From Paludibacteraceae bacterium (GTDB lineage: Bacteria; Bacteroidota; Bacteroidia; Bacteroidales; Paludibacteraceae), in the NCBI GenBank assembly GCA_016285885.1, contig JAEERP010000002.1, forward strand, positions 310,001 to 374,000: 64,000 nt of DNA, in the 5' to 3' direction. Under the pieces are notes generated by a model. It was not told the DNA's origin and searched no databases. It was given only the letters and a program-made list of their open reading frames with translations. Both the position numbers and the translations under genes were made by a program. Below, in pieces: positions 33,152 through 41,023 of the stretch; positions within the stretch are counted from its first letter, which is position 1; the number at the start of each line of letters is the position of its first letter.

Positions 33152-33184
33152 GAAGCCTTGGTCGTGAGACCGGGGCTTCTTTTT
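33152..33184 (+). terminator. Intrinsic terminator of the lysis module
   Basis: 12-bp stem with two G-T pairs (33152-33163 with 33168-33179), GTGA tetraloop, then five T (33180-33184), 68 bp after the DUF5675 gene. Confidence 0.85.
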
Positions 33185-33189
33185 AGGTG

Positions 33190-33219
33190 AAAAAGAAAGG
33201 CGCACCGTTAAGATGCGCC
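33190..33219 (-). terminator. Terminator of the regulatory operon, facing left
   Basis: GGCGCA (33199-33204) pairs with TGCGCC (33214-33219). On the minus strand it is followed by TTTCTTTTT (complement of 33190-33198). It follows the XRE stop codon at once and converges with the lysis terminator. Confidence 0.7.
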
Positions 33220-33220
33220 C

Positions 33221-33439
33221 TTATTCAAAGTCGGGTTTCCTTCGGATGCCCAGTTCGAGGCCCATGGCGTCGAGCAGCTTATCGAGCGTATCGAGCCGCA
33301 AGCCCGCACCCTCTTCTATTCTTTTAATGGAAATCTCCTGCACGCCAGAGCGCTTGGAGAGCTGGTATCTCGTCCAGCCCTTCGCCTCACGCAATGCCTT
33401 GATCTCTCTCGCCACCCAGTTGTTTATCTCTTTTGTCAT
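33221..33439 (-). CDS. XRE-family helix-turn-helix regulator
   Basis: 72 residues from the ATG at 33439, which has GGAGG 10 nt upstream. An ATG at 33460, overlapping the upstream stop as ATGA, would add seven residues and remains possible. The domain reads REIKALREAKGWTRYQLSKR, then SGVQEISIKRIEEGAGLRLD, TLDKLLDAMGLELGI: a complete XRE helix-turn-helix with nothing else. It is the last gene of the small minus-strand operon, and it could bind the palindrome at 34809-34828. It is small for a CI-type repressor. Confidence 0.75.
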   Translation of the reverse strand: MTKEINNWVAREIKALREAKGWTRYQLSKRSGVQEISIKRIEEGAGLRLDTLDKLLDAMGLELGIRRKPDFE

Positions 33440-33456
33440 ATCTGCCCTGCCTCCTT

Positions 33457-33861
33457 TCATACCAATCTCCTAAAATTTGCGAACATAAAGTCGCCGATCT
33501 CCCGAAGCGCCGTGGCCTCGTCCAGGGCGCTCAGCTCCTCGCTCCCGAAACGCACGATGCGCTGCGTCTCGTTGTACATGCCGTCCTTGAACTCTACTCG
33601 GATGCCCTTCTTCATGTTCGCGACCATGTGCCACCCCGGCTTGTTGAGGATCGCCGTCACGACGAAGTCCTCGTTGCTGATTGGCTCGATGTCGATCGGC
33701 TCAGAGTATTCGGCCACGACGTCCCCGCACTGGCTGGCGAACTCCTTGTATTGCTCCGTCTCCTTGACGCGCCTCAGCGCGTCCTTTCGGTTTCGTGCGT
33801 CGACCCTGGCCTGCACCTTGTCGCCGTTCACGAAGTGGATCTCTACCTCGTATTTCTTCAT
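33457..33861 (-). CDS. Phage early-region protein, unknown
   Basis: 134 residues. The N-terminal part (MKKYEVEIHFVNGDKVQARV) predicts beta strands and a helix (NRKDALRRVKETEQYKEF), the later part is mixed alpha/beta. It lies in a run of four minus-strand genes (34741-33221) and overlaps the XRE gene's longer start by 4 bp, so it is co-transcribed. No family recognised. Confidence 0.6.
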   Translation of the reverse strand: MKKYEVEIHFVNGDKVQARVDARNRKDALRRVKETEQYKEFASQCGDVVAEYSEPIDIEPISNEDFVVTAILNKPGWHMVANMKKGIRVEFKDGMYNETQRIVRFGSEELSALDEATALREIGDFMFANFRRLV

Positions 33862-33872
33862 AAGCTCCTCAT

Positions 33873-34361
33873 TTAAAAAATTCGCAATGCGCCCGTTGGG
33901 GCATATTTTGTGTTATATTTTTCGTCAATTTTGGCGATATACGCCTCTATCTTTCTGTTCATGTCATCCCATTGCTCATGAATCATGAACGTCTTATCAG
34001 TATACCATTCTTTTCTCTCTTCTTCGTCCTCCGGCACATCCTCCATCTCTAAGAGGGCATCAATGTAATCAATGCTAGCGAACTCATCAGAGGTATCCAA
34101 CGGTACGAAGTCCATTGGTTCAAGTCCCGAATCCTTCAATTCTATGTTAAGATCTATGAGCTCACTTAGTTCTTTGGAGCTATCATAGACAAGATGTTCT
34201 ATATTAGAATGAAGGTTGTGGCGCATCGAACATAAATCGCTGATAAGTTCGGCTTGCTCCTGCGTCATACCATTCGCCACTGCCACCTCTTCATTCTTTA
34301 TGTTGCGAGCCACCGCATTCTCTCTGCGGCGCTCATATTGCTCTTTCTTTAAGTATCCCAT
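33873..34361 (-). CDS. Phage early-region protein, unknown
   Basis: 162 residues, mainly helical and acidic (YIDALLEMEDVPEDEEERKE), starting MGYLKKEQYERRRENAVARN. It lies 11 bp from the following gene in the early operon. The base composition is richer in A and T than the capsid genes. The acidic, helical character would fit an inhibitor or DNA mimic, but nothing specific supports that. No known family. Confidence 0.6.
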   Translation of the reverse strand: MGYLKKEQYERRRENAVARNIKNEEVAVANGMTQEQAELISDLCSMRHNLHSNIEHLVYDSSKELSELIDLNIELKDSGLEPMDFVPLDTSDEFASIDYIDALLEMEDVPEDEEERKEWYTDKTFMIHEQWDDMNRKIEAYIAKIDEKYNTKYAPTGALRIF

Positions 34362-34405
34362 GATTTTTCGATTTGTGGGCGGTGGTTAGCCGCCCCGTTA
34401 GTTAA

Positions 34406-34741
34406 TTATTTAGTATTGATGTCCTTAAGCATGCAATCCCATAAGTAAGACTCAGAAGTCAGCAGTCGGCAGAACATCTTCGACTTGGTTAGCTGAAAGT
34501 GCGCCTCTATGCCGTGTTTTTCAAAAATCTTCGCTATTCTCTCGGCGTCCTCCAATCCGAGAACGTCAAAGCATACGCCTTTTCTTTTGAATGTTTCTAT
34601 CTGAGATTTGGTTGTCGGCATCATTCTGCCGAATATCATATAGCCCTTATAGTGTTCGCCACGCTTTAATTCTCTTGTCATTGAGATCTTTGTTAACTCC
34701 CTAACCTCTCTCAATTCTGTGATATTCAATGCATTTTTCAT
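34406..34741 (-). CDS. Phage early-region protein, unknown
   Basis: 111 residues beginning MKNALNITELREVRELTKIS, with alternating helix and strand (FETFKRKGVCFDVLG-like, ERIAKIFEKHGIEAHFQLTK). It is the first gene of the early operon, and the promoter/operator at 34801-34835 lies about 60 bp upstream. Its GIEAHFQLTKSKMFCRLL stretch resembles a small ferredoxin-like fold. No family recognised. Confidence 0.6.
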   Translation of the reverse strand: MKNALNITELREVRELTKISMTRELKRGEHYKGYMIFGRMMPTTKSQIETFKRKGVCFDVLGLEDAERIAKIFEKHGIEAHFQLTKSKMFCRLLTSESYLWDCMLKDINTK

Positions 34742-34801
34742 ACGCTTTGTCGCCCGTTTTATCCAGTCGGCTCGTCTGTTCTATTGTTTTAACCTTACAT
34801 T

Positions 34802-34835
34802 GCGAATGTACTATATTATTTTATAGTATGCAAGC
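34802..34835 (-). promoter_or_regulatory. Candidate promoter with palindromic operator for the early genes
   Basis: On the minus strand: TTG, a 20-nt spacer, then TACATTCG (a near match to TAnnTTTG). Within the spacer is a perfect inverted repeat TACTATA (34809-34815) / TATAGTA (34822-34828) with a 6-nt centre. A repressor bound there would cover the promoter. Confidence 0.6.
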
Positions 34836-34894
34836 GTTTTGTAAGATTTTTTTTGCGAAAAAGTGTAATTGGTTGAAAATCAACGAGAAAAATT

Positions 34895-36040
34895 TCACTT
34901 CAGCAGGTCGGGTATTCCCGCCACCGCCTCCTGCTTAGCCTTGTCGAGGATCTTGGCGTACACCTGCGTGGTGGTCAGCTCACGGTGCCCGAGCAACTTG
35001 CTTACGGTGTAGATGTCCGTCCCTATGTCGAGCATCAGCGTGGCGAAGGTGTGGCGGGCGCAGTGGAAGGATATGTGCTTGCGGATGCCAGCACGGGCGA
35101 CCCACCTGCGCAGTATGAGGTTCGTGCGTGCTGGCGACACCAGCCCGGGGAAGACGGGCCCGACGCTCCGCTCGCCCATCAGCGTGGCCGCCTGCGGCGC
35201 TATATCCAGGTACTCCTGCCCGCCCGTCTTCTTCTGTGCGAAGATGAGGCGGACGAGCCCGTCCTGGTCGTGGACATCCTCCCACCTCAACCGCTCCACG
35301 TCGCTTCGCCTTAACCCCGTAAGGCAGGAGAAGAGGAAGGCCCTGCGCACGGTGCCGTTCCCGCACGGGGTGGCCGCCAGCCGCCTCACCTCGTCCTGCG
35401 TGAGGTACATGCGGGCGCTGTCCCTTCGGCGGAAGCCATCCACCTCGTCGGCGGGGTTGGTGGGGATGATGTGTTTTTTCACGGCGATGCCCAGTGCGGT
35501 CTTCAGCTTGTTGAAGTAGCCCAGCTTCGTCGTTTCGGACAGGCGCTTCGAGCCTCTCCTCTCCACGCCGTAGCGGGACCACGTGACCGCTTTCTTGTCG
35601 AGGTACTCCCTGAACTTGCGCACCCAGTCGGGCGTGATCTTGGCGAACGTGACGGAGTCGTCCCGCTCGTACACTTCGAGATGGCGGAGGCACGACATCC
35701 AGTGGTCGTAGCTTCCCCTGCTCCCCTCCTTCCTCTCCTCCTCGCAGCACGTGCGGAAGAAGTCGAAGAAGCGCACCTTCGTGGCGTCCTTCACGTTGGC
35801 GAACCCGTGGGTGTTCGACTGCGCCTCCACGATCCGCTTCGCCTTGATGGCGTTCGCCAGCTGGAGCGTCTGCCTGTTGTGCTCCTTGTCCACCCTCGAC
35901 CTCTCGGGGACGAGATATAACTTCAGGAATTCGTACGACCGTCGGCCGTTGACATATATGTCGAGATATAGGCTCACGTTCCCGTTGGCCAGCTTCTTTT
36001 CACGGAGCCTCACCGGCTCCTTCACCGTTCTATCCATCAT
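34895..36040 (-). CDS. int: Tyrosine recombinase, phage integrase
   Basis: About 381 residues from the ATG at 36040 (a second ATG follows at once at 36037). A longer frame to 36232 would cross the promoter-like region and has no similarity to integrases. The N-terminus (VRLREKKLANGNVSLYLDIY) is the arm-binding-like domain of Bacteroidetes integrases, then a SAM-like core-binding part, then the catalytic domain: GLRRSDVERLRWED (Arg), FHCARHTFATLMLD (H-x-x-R), LLGHRELTTTQVYAK (His and Tyr). All catalytic residues are present. It lies at the right prophage end, next to a repeat-rich non-coding stretch that should contain the attachment site. Confidence 0.9.
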   Translation of the reverse strand: MMDRTVKEPVRLREKKLANGNVSLYLDIYVNGRRSYEFLKLYLVPERSRVDKEHNRQTLQLANAIKAKRIVEAQSNTHGFANVKDATKVRFFDFFRTCCEEERKEGSRGSYDHWMSCLRHLEVYERDDSVTFAKITPDWVRKFREYLDKKAVTWSRYGVERRGSKRLSETTKLGYFNKLKTALGIAVKKHIIPTNPADEVDGFRRRDSARMYLTQDEVRRLAATPCGNGTVRRAFLFSCLTGLRRSDVERLRWEDVHDQDGLVRLIFAQKKTGGQEYLDIAPQAATLMGERSVGPVFPGLVSPARTNLILRRWVARAGIRKHISFHCARHTFATLMLDIGTDIYTVSKLLGHRELTTTQVYAKILDKAKQEAVAGIPDLLK

Positions 36041-36090
36041 GCGAATCAAATTACCGTTACCCGAGTAACAAACGGGTAACACAAATGTAG

Positions 36091-36200
36091 CAAATATACG
36101 ACATACCCACAACATACGCGGAAAAACTTTGGCGCTTGGGAAAACGGCTGATATTTCGCCCTTTATGTCTTGGATATGTCGTGCGTATGTCGTATATTTG
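36091..36200. repeat. Perfect 16-bp inverted repeat upstream of the integrase, containing promoter-like boxes
   Basis: CAAATATACGACATAC (36091-36106) and its exact reverse complement (36185-36200) are separated by 78 bp. Each arm ends in TATATTTG facing outward: leftward towards the integrase gene, rightward towards 36206. These may be divergent promoters or recombinase/excisionase arm sites. Confidence 0.75.
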
Positions 36201-36205
36201 TTACT

Positions 36206-36306
36206 GCCGTTTGATACGGCGAGTATATTCACATTACACTGATGTAAATTTACAATTGTATGTTTTAGGAGGAGATTGCTTGCGATAGGTGGTCTCCCCC
36301 TTTTTT
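36206..36306 (+). ncRNA. Candidate short transcript next to the integrase
   Basis: CTTG (36169-36172), a 20-nt spacer and TATATTTG (36193-36200) form a plausible plus-strand promoter. A hairpin (36268-36275 with 36293-36300, one mismatch) followed by six T (36301-36306) is a terminator about 100 nt on. No open frame lies between. It probably marks the phage/host junction zone. Confidence 0.35.
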
Positions 36307-36538
36307 AATTAAGAATTATGAATTAAGAATTGTGAATTTGCCATTTACTTTTTGTTGTTTTATTTCCTTTCTATAGGCGTGGAACGCAAAATCGGTTTTT
36401 GCTTTGTCTGTATGAATTTTTCGTGGTGGGGGCATGCATGTTTGTGGATTTTAGAATTATGGGTTAAGGATTTTATTTTATCTTTGTGCTTGAGGCCATT
36501 ACTTATGACCATTAATGAGTTGTTTTACATCTAATTGT

Positions 36539-37378
36539 ATGAATATGAAGCATTCTAAGATTTTGAAATTGTTGTGTTTCGGTTTTGTGCTGGGCATGTC
36601 TGCCTGCTCGCACGATGACGAGAACGAGCCAGTGAATAACGGTCCTAAGGAGGAGAATACGGAAAAGGAGGAGAAGGTGGATAACTCGGCCTACAACTTC
36701 TACGGTGCGGAGGTCTTCACGACCGAGACATTCCAATACGGACGTTTCGAGGCGAGGATGAAGATGGCTTATGCCCCAGGGTGCATTAGCTCTATGTTCC
36801 TCTATTACAATGATTCCTATATGGGGAACGGTAAGAATTGGAATGAGTTGGATATTGAGGTGATCGGTACGAATCAGTCTGGTTTCCAGTCTAATATCAT
36901 CACGGGTACTGCCTCCAGCAAGGTGACGTCGGAGATAAAACACTCCCTCTCTTATCCTGTCGATGGGGATTATCATGTCTATGTGATGGAATGGACGCCT
37001 GACTATGTGGCTTGGTCGATCGATGGAACAGAGATGAGACGCACGAATGTGGGTGACACGAGGAACCAGGTGTCTGCCTTGGTGGAAAAACAGAGCCTCC
37101 GATTCAATCTTTGGGCCAGCAAGGAAACTGGTTGGGTAGGGAAGTTGAACGCAAAGAATCTCCCTGTCACCCAATACATCGATTATGTGAAGGTCTCTTC
37201 GTATGATGTTGATAGCAAATCGTTTACGGAACTTTGGACCGATGATTTCGATTCGTTTAATTCTTCTCGTTGGGGGCGTGGCAATTGGGCGATGGACCTT
37301 GTGACGGAGAGGATCACGAATGTGGTGGTCGAGGATGGCAACCTTCAGTTGAGACTCACGAAGGAACTGAAAAAATAA
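36539..37378 (+). CDS. GH16 beta-glucanase-like lipoprotein with circularly permuted strand order
   Basis: 279 residues from the ATG at 36539. The signal peptide ends in a lipobox (LGMSAC, Cys23), so it is an anchored lipoprotein, and an acidic linker follows. The catalytic motif WNELDIEVIG carries nucleophile Glu103, Asp105 and acid/base Glu107 (GH16 E-x-D-x-E). The segment DDFDSFNSSRWGRGN...NVVVEDGNLQLRL, which in ordinary lichenases is at the N-terminus, here follows the last strand (VTQYIDYVKVSSYD) at the C-terminus. That is the permuted order known from the Fibrobacter succinogenes 1,3-1,4-beta-glucanase. Probable role: endo-hydrolysis of mixed-linkage or beta-1,3-glucans at the cell surface. 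No SusC/D genes adjoin. Confidence 0.8.
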   Translation: MNMKHSKILKLLCFGFVLGMSACSHDDENEPVNNGPKEENTEKEEKVDNSAYNFYGAEVFTTETFQYGRFEARMKMAYAPGCISSMFLYYNDSYMGNGKNWNELDIEVIGTNQSGFQSNIITGTASSKVTSEIKHSLSYPVDGDYHVYVMEWTPDYVAWSIDGTEMRRTNVGDTRNQVSALVEKQSLRFNLWASKETGWVGKLNAKNLPVTQYIDYVKVSSYDVDSKSFTELWTDDFDSFNSSRWGRGNWAMDLVTERITNVVVEDGNLQLRLTKELKK

Positions 37379-37423
37379 GGTAGGTCACATGGGCTCGACG
37401 TGGCCAATGGACAATAGAAAAAT

Positions 37424-37469
37424 AAAGGAAGCGGGGATGCGCCAAGGGTGGTGCATCCCCGCTTCCTTT
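37424..37469. terminator. Bidirectional terminator between convergent genes
   Basis: 17-bp perfect stem (37424-37440 with 37453-37469) with A-rich and T-rich flanks, between the GH16 gene (plus) and the SEL1 gene (minus). Confidence 0.75.
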
Positions 37470-37472
37470 GTG

Positions 37473-37494
37473 GAGACGATGTGCACATCGTCTC
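37473..37494. repeat. 22-bp perfect palindrome of the GAGACG...CGTCTC type
   Basis: The palindrome begins GAGACGATGTG and is its own reverse complement. A related element with the same ends and a different centre is at 61919-61944, so this is a dispersed family rather than a gene-specific site. Confidence 0.7.
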
Positions 37495-37539
37495 TACCGT
37501 AACCAACTGACAATCTAATTCTTAATTCAAAATTGTCTC

Positions 37540-39309
37540 CTACCAACTGATTCCCTTATTCTTCAGCACCCTTTGCGAGGAGGTGTCTCCTTGTTTGGCG
37601 GCCTTCTTGTACCAGTTGATGGCCTCTTTGTAGTCTTGCTCGATGCCGTAACCATTATCGTAGCAGACGCCGAGGTTGTGTTGTGCGCTGACGTAGCCTT
37701 GCTCCGCCGCCTTTCTGAACCAGACGACGGCCTCTTCGTAGTTCTGTTGGATACCGTTGCCCTTGTAGTAGCATACGCCTAATTTGTATTGAGACTTCGC
37801 ATCTCCTTGCCGTGCCGCCTTCCCGTACCACTTGGCCACTTCCTCTTCGTTCGATTCCACCCCGTAGCCGTTTTCGTAGCAGTAGCCGAGGAAAGATTGT
37901 GCCATGGCATCGCCTCTCTCCGCCGCCTCCTTGTACCATCTGATGGCCTTTGGTATATCCTTCTCCACACCAATTCCGTTGTAGTAGCAGGATGCCAGGT
38001 TGAATTGTGCGGTGGCATAGCCCTGCTCCGCCGCCTTCTTGTACCAGTTGATGGCTTCCTCTGAGCTCTGTTCCATGCCCATTCCGTTGTAGCATAGGTT
38101 GCCGAGGTGGAACTGAGCCTCCGCATACTCTTGCTGTGCCGCTCTTTTGAACCAGAACGCCGCATCCGAGTAGTTTTTGAGGACCCCATCTCCGCGCTCA
38201 TAGCAGGTGCCGAGGCAACATTGCGCCATGGCGTTGCCTTGCTCTGCCGCCTTCTTTAGCCATGAGATCATCTCTGTCTGGCTCTTTGCCACGCCTTTCC
38301 CGTTCTTATAGCACATCGCGACGCGGCACTGCGCTTGGGCATCGCCCTGCTCCGCTGCTTTCTTGTAGCAGTTGAGCGCCTCCTCGTAGTTCTTCGTTAC
38401 ACCGATGCCCTCTTCGTGGCAGATGCCGAGGTGGCATTGCGCTTCCGCATACCCTTTTTGGGCAGCTTTTTGGTAGAGGTTGAACGCCTCTTTCTCGTTT
38501 TTGTCCGTTCCGATTCCTTGTTCGTGGCAGATGCCTAGATCGTTCTGCGCTTTGGTCAGCCCTTGCTCCGCTGCCATGCGGATCCAGCGGAAGGCGAGGC
38601 GTGGGTTAGGGTCTGTGCCGACACCCTCCTTGTAGCAGTTGCCGAGCGCACATTGCGCCTGCGCATACCCTTGGTCGGCCGCTTGTCGGTACCAATGTGC
38701 GCCCTCCTCAGGGTTTCTGACAGTGCCTCGTCCGTACATGTGACATTCGCCTAGTTTGTATTGCGCCTCGGCGAGACCTTGCTCCGCCGCTTGGTTATAC
38801 CAGTTGAGCGCCTCCTTGAGGTCTTGCACCACGCCTCTCCCTTCGGCGTAGCGGTCTCCCAATATCTTCTGTGATTGGCTATGTTGTTGTCCTGCCGCTT
38901 TCTTGTACCATTGCAGGGCTTGTGCCGTGTCCTTCTCGACCCCAGTTCCCGCCTCTAGACAGAGGGCGGTCTTGTATTGGGCTTCCGTCACTCCTTGCTC
39001 CGCCGCTTTTTGGTACCATGCGAGGGCTTGCTTAGGATCGGACGTGGTGCCTTTCCCTTGTTGCAGGCAGTTGCCGTATTGGTATTGGGCTTGGGCGTGT
39101 CCCTGCTGGGCTGCCTCCCCGAATCTGGTGAAGGCGGTGTCGTACACCTTTCGTTGATAGTACGCCTCGCCCTCTTTGAAGAGCTCCTCCGCGGACTTTA
39201 TGACGGTGTCGGGTGCGGAACCCTCTAAATCATTCGCATTTCCACAAACACAACAGGAGATGAGACTTAGCAACGCTAAGATGTGCCTTTTGTGAAAATC
39301 GCTATTCAT
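37540..39309 (-). CDS. Secreted SEL1-repeat protein
   Basis: 589 residues from the ATG at 39309, with a signal peptide (RHILALLSLISCCVCGNAN). The rest is about 14-15 consecutive SEL1-like repeats of 36 residues, e.g. QALAWYQKAAEQGVTEAQYK, each with A-A-x-Q-G-x-x-x-A-Q and a G-x-G turn. They fold into an alpha-solenoid that binds proteins; the protein should be periplasmic. It diverges from the first array gene (start codons 201 bp apart). SEL1 proteins often assemble envelope or stress-response complexes, so it may cooperate with the adjacent J-domain array. This is inference. Confidence 0.85.
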   Translation of the reverse strand: MNSDFHKRHILALLSLISCCVCGNANDLEGSAPDTVIKSAEELFKEGEAYYQRKVYDTAFTRFGEAAQQGHAQAQYQYGNCLQQGKGTTSDPKQALAWYQKAAEQGVTEAQYKTALCLEAGTGVEKDTAQALQWYKKAAGQQHSQSQKILGDRYAEGRGVVQDLKEALNWYNQAAEQGLAEAQYKLGECHMYGRGTVRNPEEGAHWYRQAADQGYAQAQCALGNCYKEGVGTDPNPRLAFRWIRMAAEQGLTKAQNDLGICHEQGIGTDKNEKEAFNLYQKAAQKGYAEAQCHLGICHEEGIGVTKNYEEALNCYKKAAEQGDAQAQCRVAMCYKNGKGVAKSQTEMISWLKKAAEQGNAMAQCCLGTCYERGDGVLKNYSDAAFWFKRAAQQEYAEAQFHLGNLCYNGMGMEQSSEEAINWYKKAAEQGYATAQFNLASCYYNGIGVEKDIPKAIRWYKEAAERGDAMAQSFLGYCYENGYGVESNEEEVAKWYGKAARQGDAKSQYKLGVCYYKGNGIQQNYEEAVVWFRKAAEQGYVSAQHNLGVCYDNGYGIEQDYKEAINWYKKAAKQGDTSSQRVLKNKGISW

Positions 39310-39510
39310 AATAATGGTATTGCTTTTGGTTAAAACTCGGCACAAAATTAATTAAATCGATTGAATGCCAAAATATTATGATTGATTCTTTAGACAAATG
39401 CCCCATTATTGACGGTAAAATACCTCTTTTTTTTAATATTTGTCCATTATCCAGGAACGAACGGCCCTTGATTGTTCATTCTTTTTTTACCTTTACAAAA
39501 AATTGCAGGC

Positions 39511-40716
39511 ATGGATACGGAGAAGATAAAGGAGATATTCCAGAAATGGGGGAAGGAGAAGCTCCTGACGGAGGATGGTGCGTTGACGGTGCGTAAAAAT
39601 GGAATTGGAGGACCACTGTTCAAGGCTCTTTCCGTGATTGTGCTTCTTGTTGCTCCATGGGCTGTTTTTCAGTTTGTGTCGCATTTTGTGGATTTGGGGA
39701 AAGATGGGGGTATCATTTTTGTCGTGTTTGTGTACTGGGTCCTTCAGATTGGAGTCATGCTTTGGACCTTTTCCGCTGAGTCCCTATTTTATAAAGATCG
39801 TTTGGCTCGCTACGCTCCTTTTAAAGGAGGGAAAATTGTTTTCCCCTATTCCGAACTGATTTTGGTGGATTACCACCTGGTGGTTACTGAGAAGTCCCAA
39901 TATATGGCGCTCACCCTTCGTTTTAAGCATGATGAGGCGGAAGAGGCGTTTGTATACCGTGATGAACGCTTGGTTCGTTTGTTTAGTACGTGCTTTAAAC
40001 CAATCTTTAGGAATCGTTTTTTTTATGACGATATGTTCTGTCTGTTTGCCAATGTGATTTGTTTGAAGCAAGATGATGCGTATCGTGCGAAGGGGCTCGA
40101 GGCCGCATTGAAGTACCTCTCCCCCCTTTCCGAATCCAAGTATTGTGTGTCTGATTGCGAGGAGCATCTCCTCCGTTGCATGGAAGAGACGCATCAGGAT
40201 TACATTGGCACCTGTCTCTCTATCTTGAAGAATAAGGGGGTGGACTATGCCGACCGTCTGGAATTGTTGTCCCACCTCTTCGAGTGCGCCTATGCGAGCG
40301 ATGGCATGGTGGACGAGGAGGAGCTGAAGTACCTCTCTAACATCGCTTTTTATCTCAGAATCAAGGATTGGGACCTCCTCTCTTTGAAGTGTCATTTCGA
40401 GGCGATGAAGCAAAACCAGTATGACAGTCAGACCGAAAGCGAGGAGCAAACGAAGCAACGTGAGCGTTACCAATCCGCCTGCTCCAACCGTACGAAGGAG
40501 GCTTATAAGATACTGGGATTGAGCGAGAAAGCCTCGTTGGAGGAGGTAAAGGCAGCTTACTGTGCGCAGGTGAAGAACTGCCACCCAGACACCCTTCCGC
40601 CTACCGCCAAGGATAGCGAGAGGGAGGAGGCGTCGATCCGTTTCCGCACGATTACGGAGGCATACGATTTCTTGTGTGAGGAGCTGGTAGTGGAGCCAGT
40701 CAGCGTGACGAAATGA
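39511..40716 (+). CDS. Array gene 1: membrane-anchored TerB-like/J-domain protein (DjlA-like)
   Basis: 401 residues from the ATG at 39511, where MDTEKIKEIFQKWGKEKLL matches the common start of the paralogs (an ATG at 39472 is out of line with them). Two hydrophobic segments lie at about 36-60 and 68-92. The PH-like middle (FYKDRLARYAPFKGGKIVFP) is followed by a TerB-like helical domain (YIGTCLSILKNKGVDYADRL, then AYASDGMVDEEELKYL) and a J domain with CHPDTLPPTAKDSEREEASI, ending EPVSVTK. TACCTTTA (39488-39495) fits the -7 box. It is 201 bp from the divergent SEL1 gene. Confidence 0.85.
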   Translation: MDTEKIKEIFQKWGKEKLLTEDGALTVRKNGIGGPLFKALSVIVLLVAPWAVFQFVSHFVDLGKDGGIIFVVFVYWVLQIGVMLWTFSAESLFYKDRLARYAPFKGGKIVFPYSELILVDYHLVVTEKSQYMALTLRFKHDEAEEAFVYRDERLVRLFSTCFKPIFRNRFFYDDMFCLFANVICLKQDDAYRAKGLEAALKYLSPLSESKYCVSDCEEHLLRCMEETHQDYIGTCLSILKNKGVDYADRLELLSHLFECAYASDGMVDEEELKYLSNIAFYLRIKDWDLLSLKCHFEAMKQNQYDSQTESEEQTKQRERYQSACSNRTKEAYKILGLSEKASLEEVKAAYCAQVKNCHPDTLPPTAKDSEREEASIRFRTITEAYDFLCEELVVEPVSVTK

Positions 40717-40726
40717 TGTTCCCCTA

Positions 40727-40773
40727 CGGCCTGAAAGGCCACTACATTATTTAGCCCAGGGCAACGCCCTGGG
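40727..40773. repeat. REP-like element (copy A1)
   Basis: Two short palindromes, GGCCTGAAAGGCC and CCCAGGGCAACGCCCTGGG, separated by an A/T-rich spacer (about 47 bp). It lies right after array gene 1, and its right arm runs straight into the broken gene end at 40773. Confidence 0.8.
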
Positions 40774-40871
40774 AGCGGGAGGAGGCGTCGATCCGTTTCC
40801 GCATGGTCACGGAGGCGTACGATTTCTTGTGTGAGGAGTTGAGCGTGGAACCAGTTAGCGTAGCGAAATGA
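40773..40871 (+). pseudogene. Truncated 3' end of a further array gene
   Basis: 32 in-frame codons (EREEASIRFRMVTEAYDFLC, then EELSVEPVSVAK) and a TGA, identical in kind to the last codons of the intact array genes but with no 5' part. It lies between two REP-like copies (40727-40773 and 40881-40928), as expected from unequal crossing-over between repeats. Confidence 0.8.
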
Positions 40872-40880
40872 TGTTTCCCT

Positions 40881-40928
40881 ACGGCCTGAAAGGCCATTAC
40901 ATTATCTAGCCCAGGGCAACACCCTGGG
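40881..40928. repeat. REP-like element (copy A2)
   Basis: Same layout as copy A1, with CCCAGGGCAACACCCTGGG. A separate GC palindrome GCCCCCGGAGGGGGC follows at 40957-40971; the same palindrome recurs at 42329-42343 and 46523-46537. Confidence 0.8.
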
Positions 40929-41023
40929 AAATGTGGAGATGAACGATGTGTCGGACGCCCCCGGAGGGGGCAAAACAGATTTAATTCGAAGCCATGCGCC
41001 GTCGTATTTCCATAAAAATGTGC

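Noticed and set aside
36041-36232. N-terminal extension of the integrase to 36232
   Set aside because: It crosses the inverted repeat and promoter-like boxes and has no integrase-like sequence; the tandem ATG at 36040/36037 gives a normal start.
36200-36320. tRNA gene as attachment target at the phage right end
   Set aside because: No cloverleaf, CCA end or T-loop GTTCRA motif could be found; the hairpin there ends in poly-T like a terminator.
39472-39510. Upstream ATG for array gene 1 (MFILFLPLQKIAG)
   Set aside because: All paralogs start MDTxxI-like; the ATG at 39511 matches them and lies just after a -7 box.
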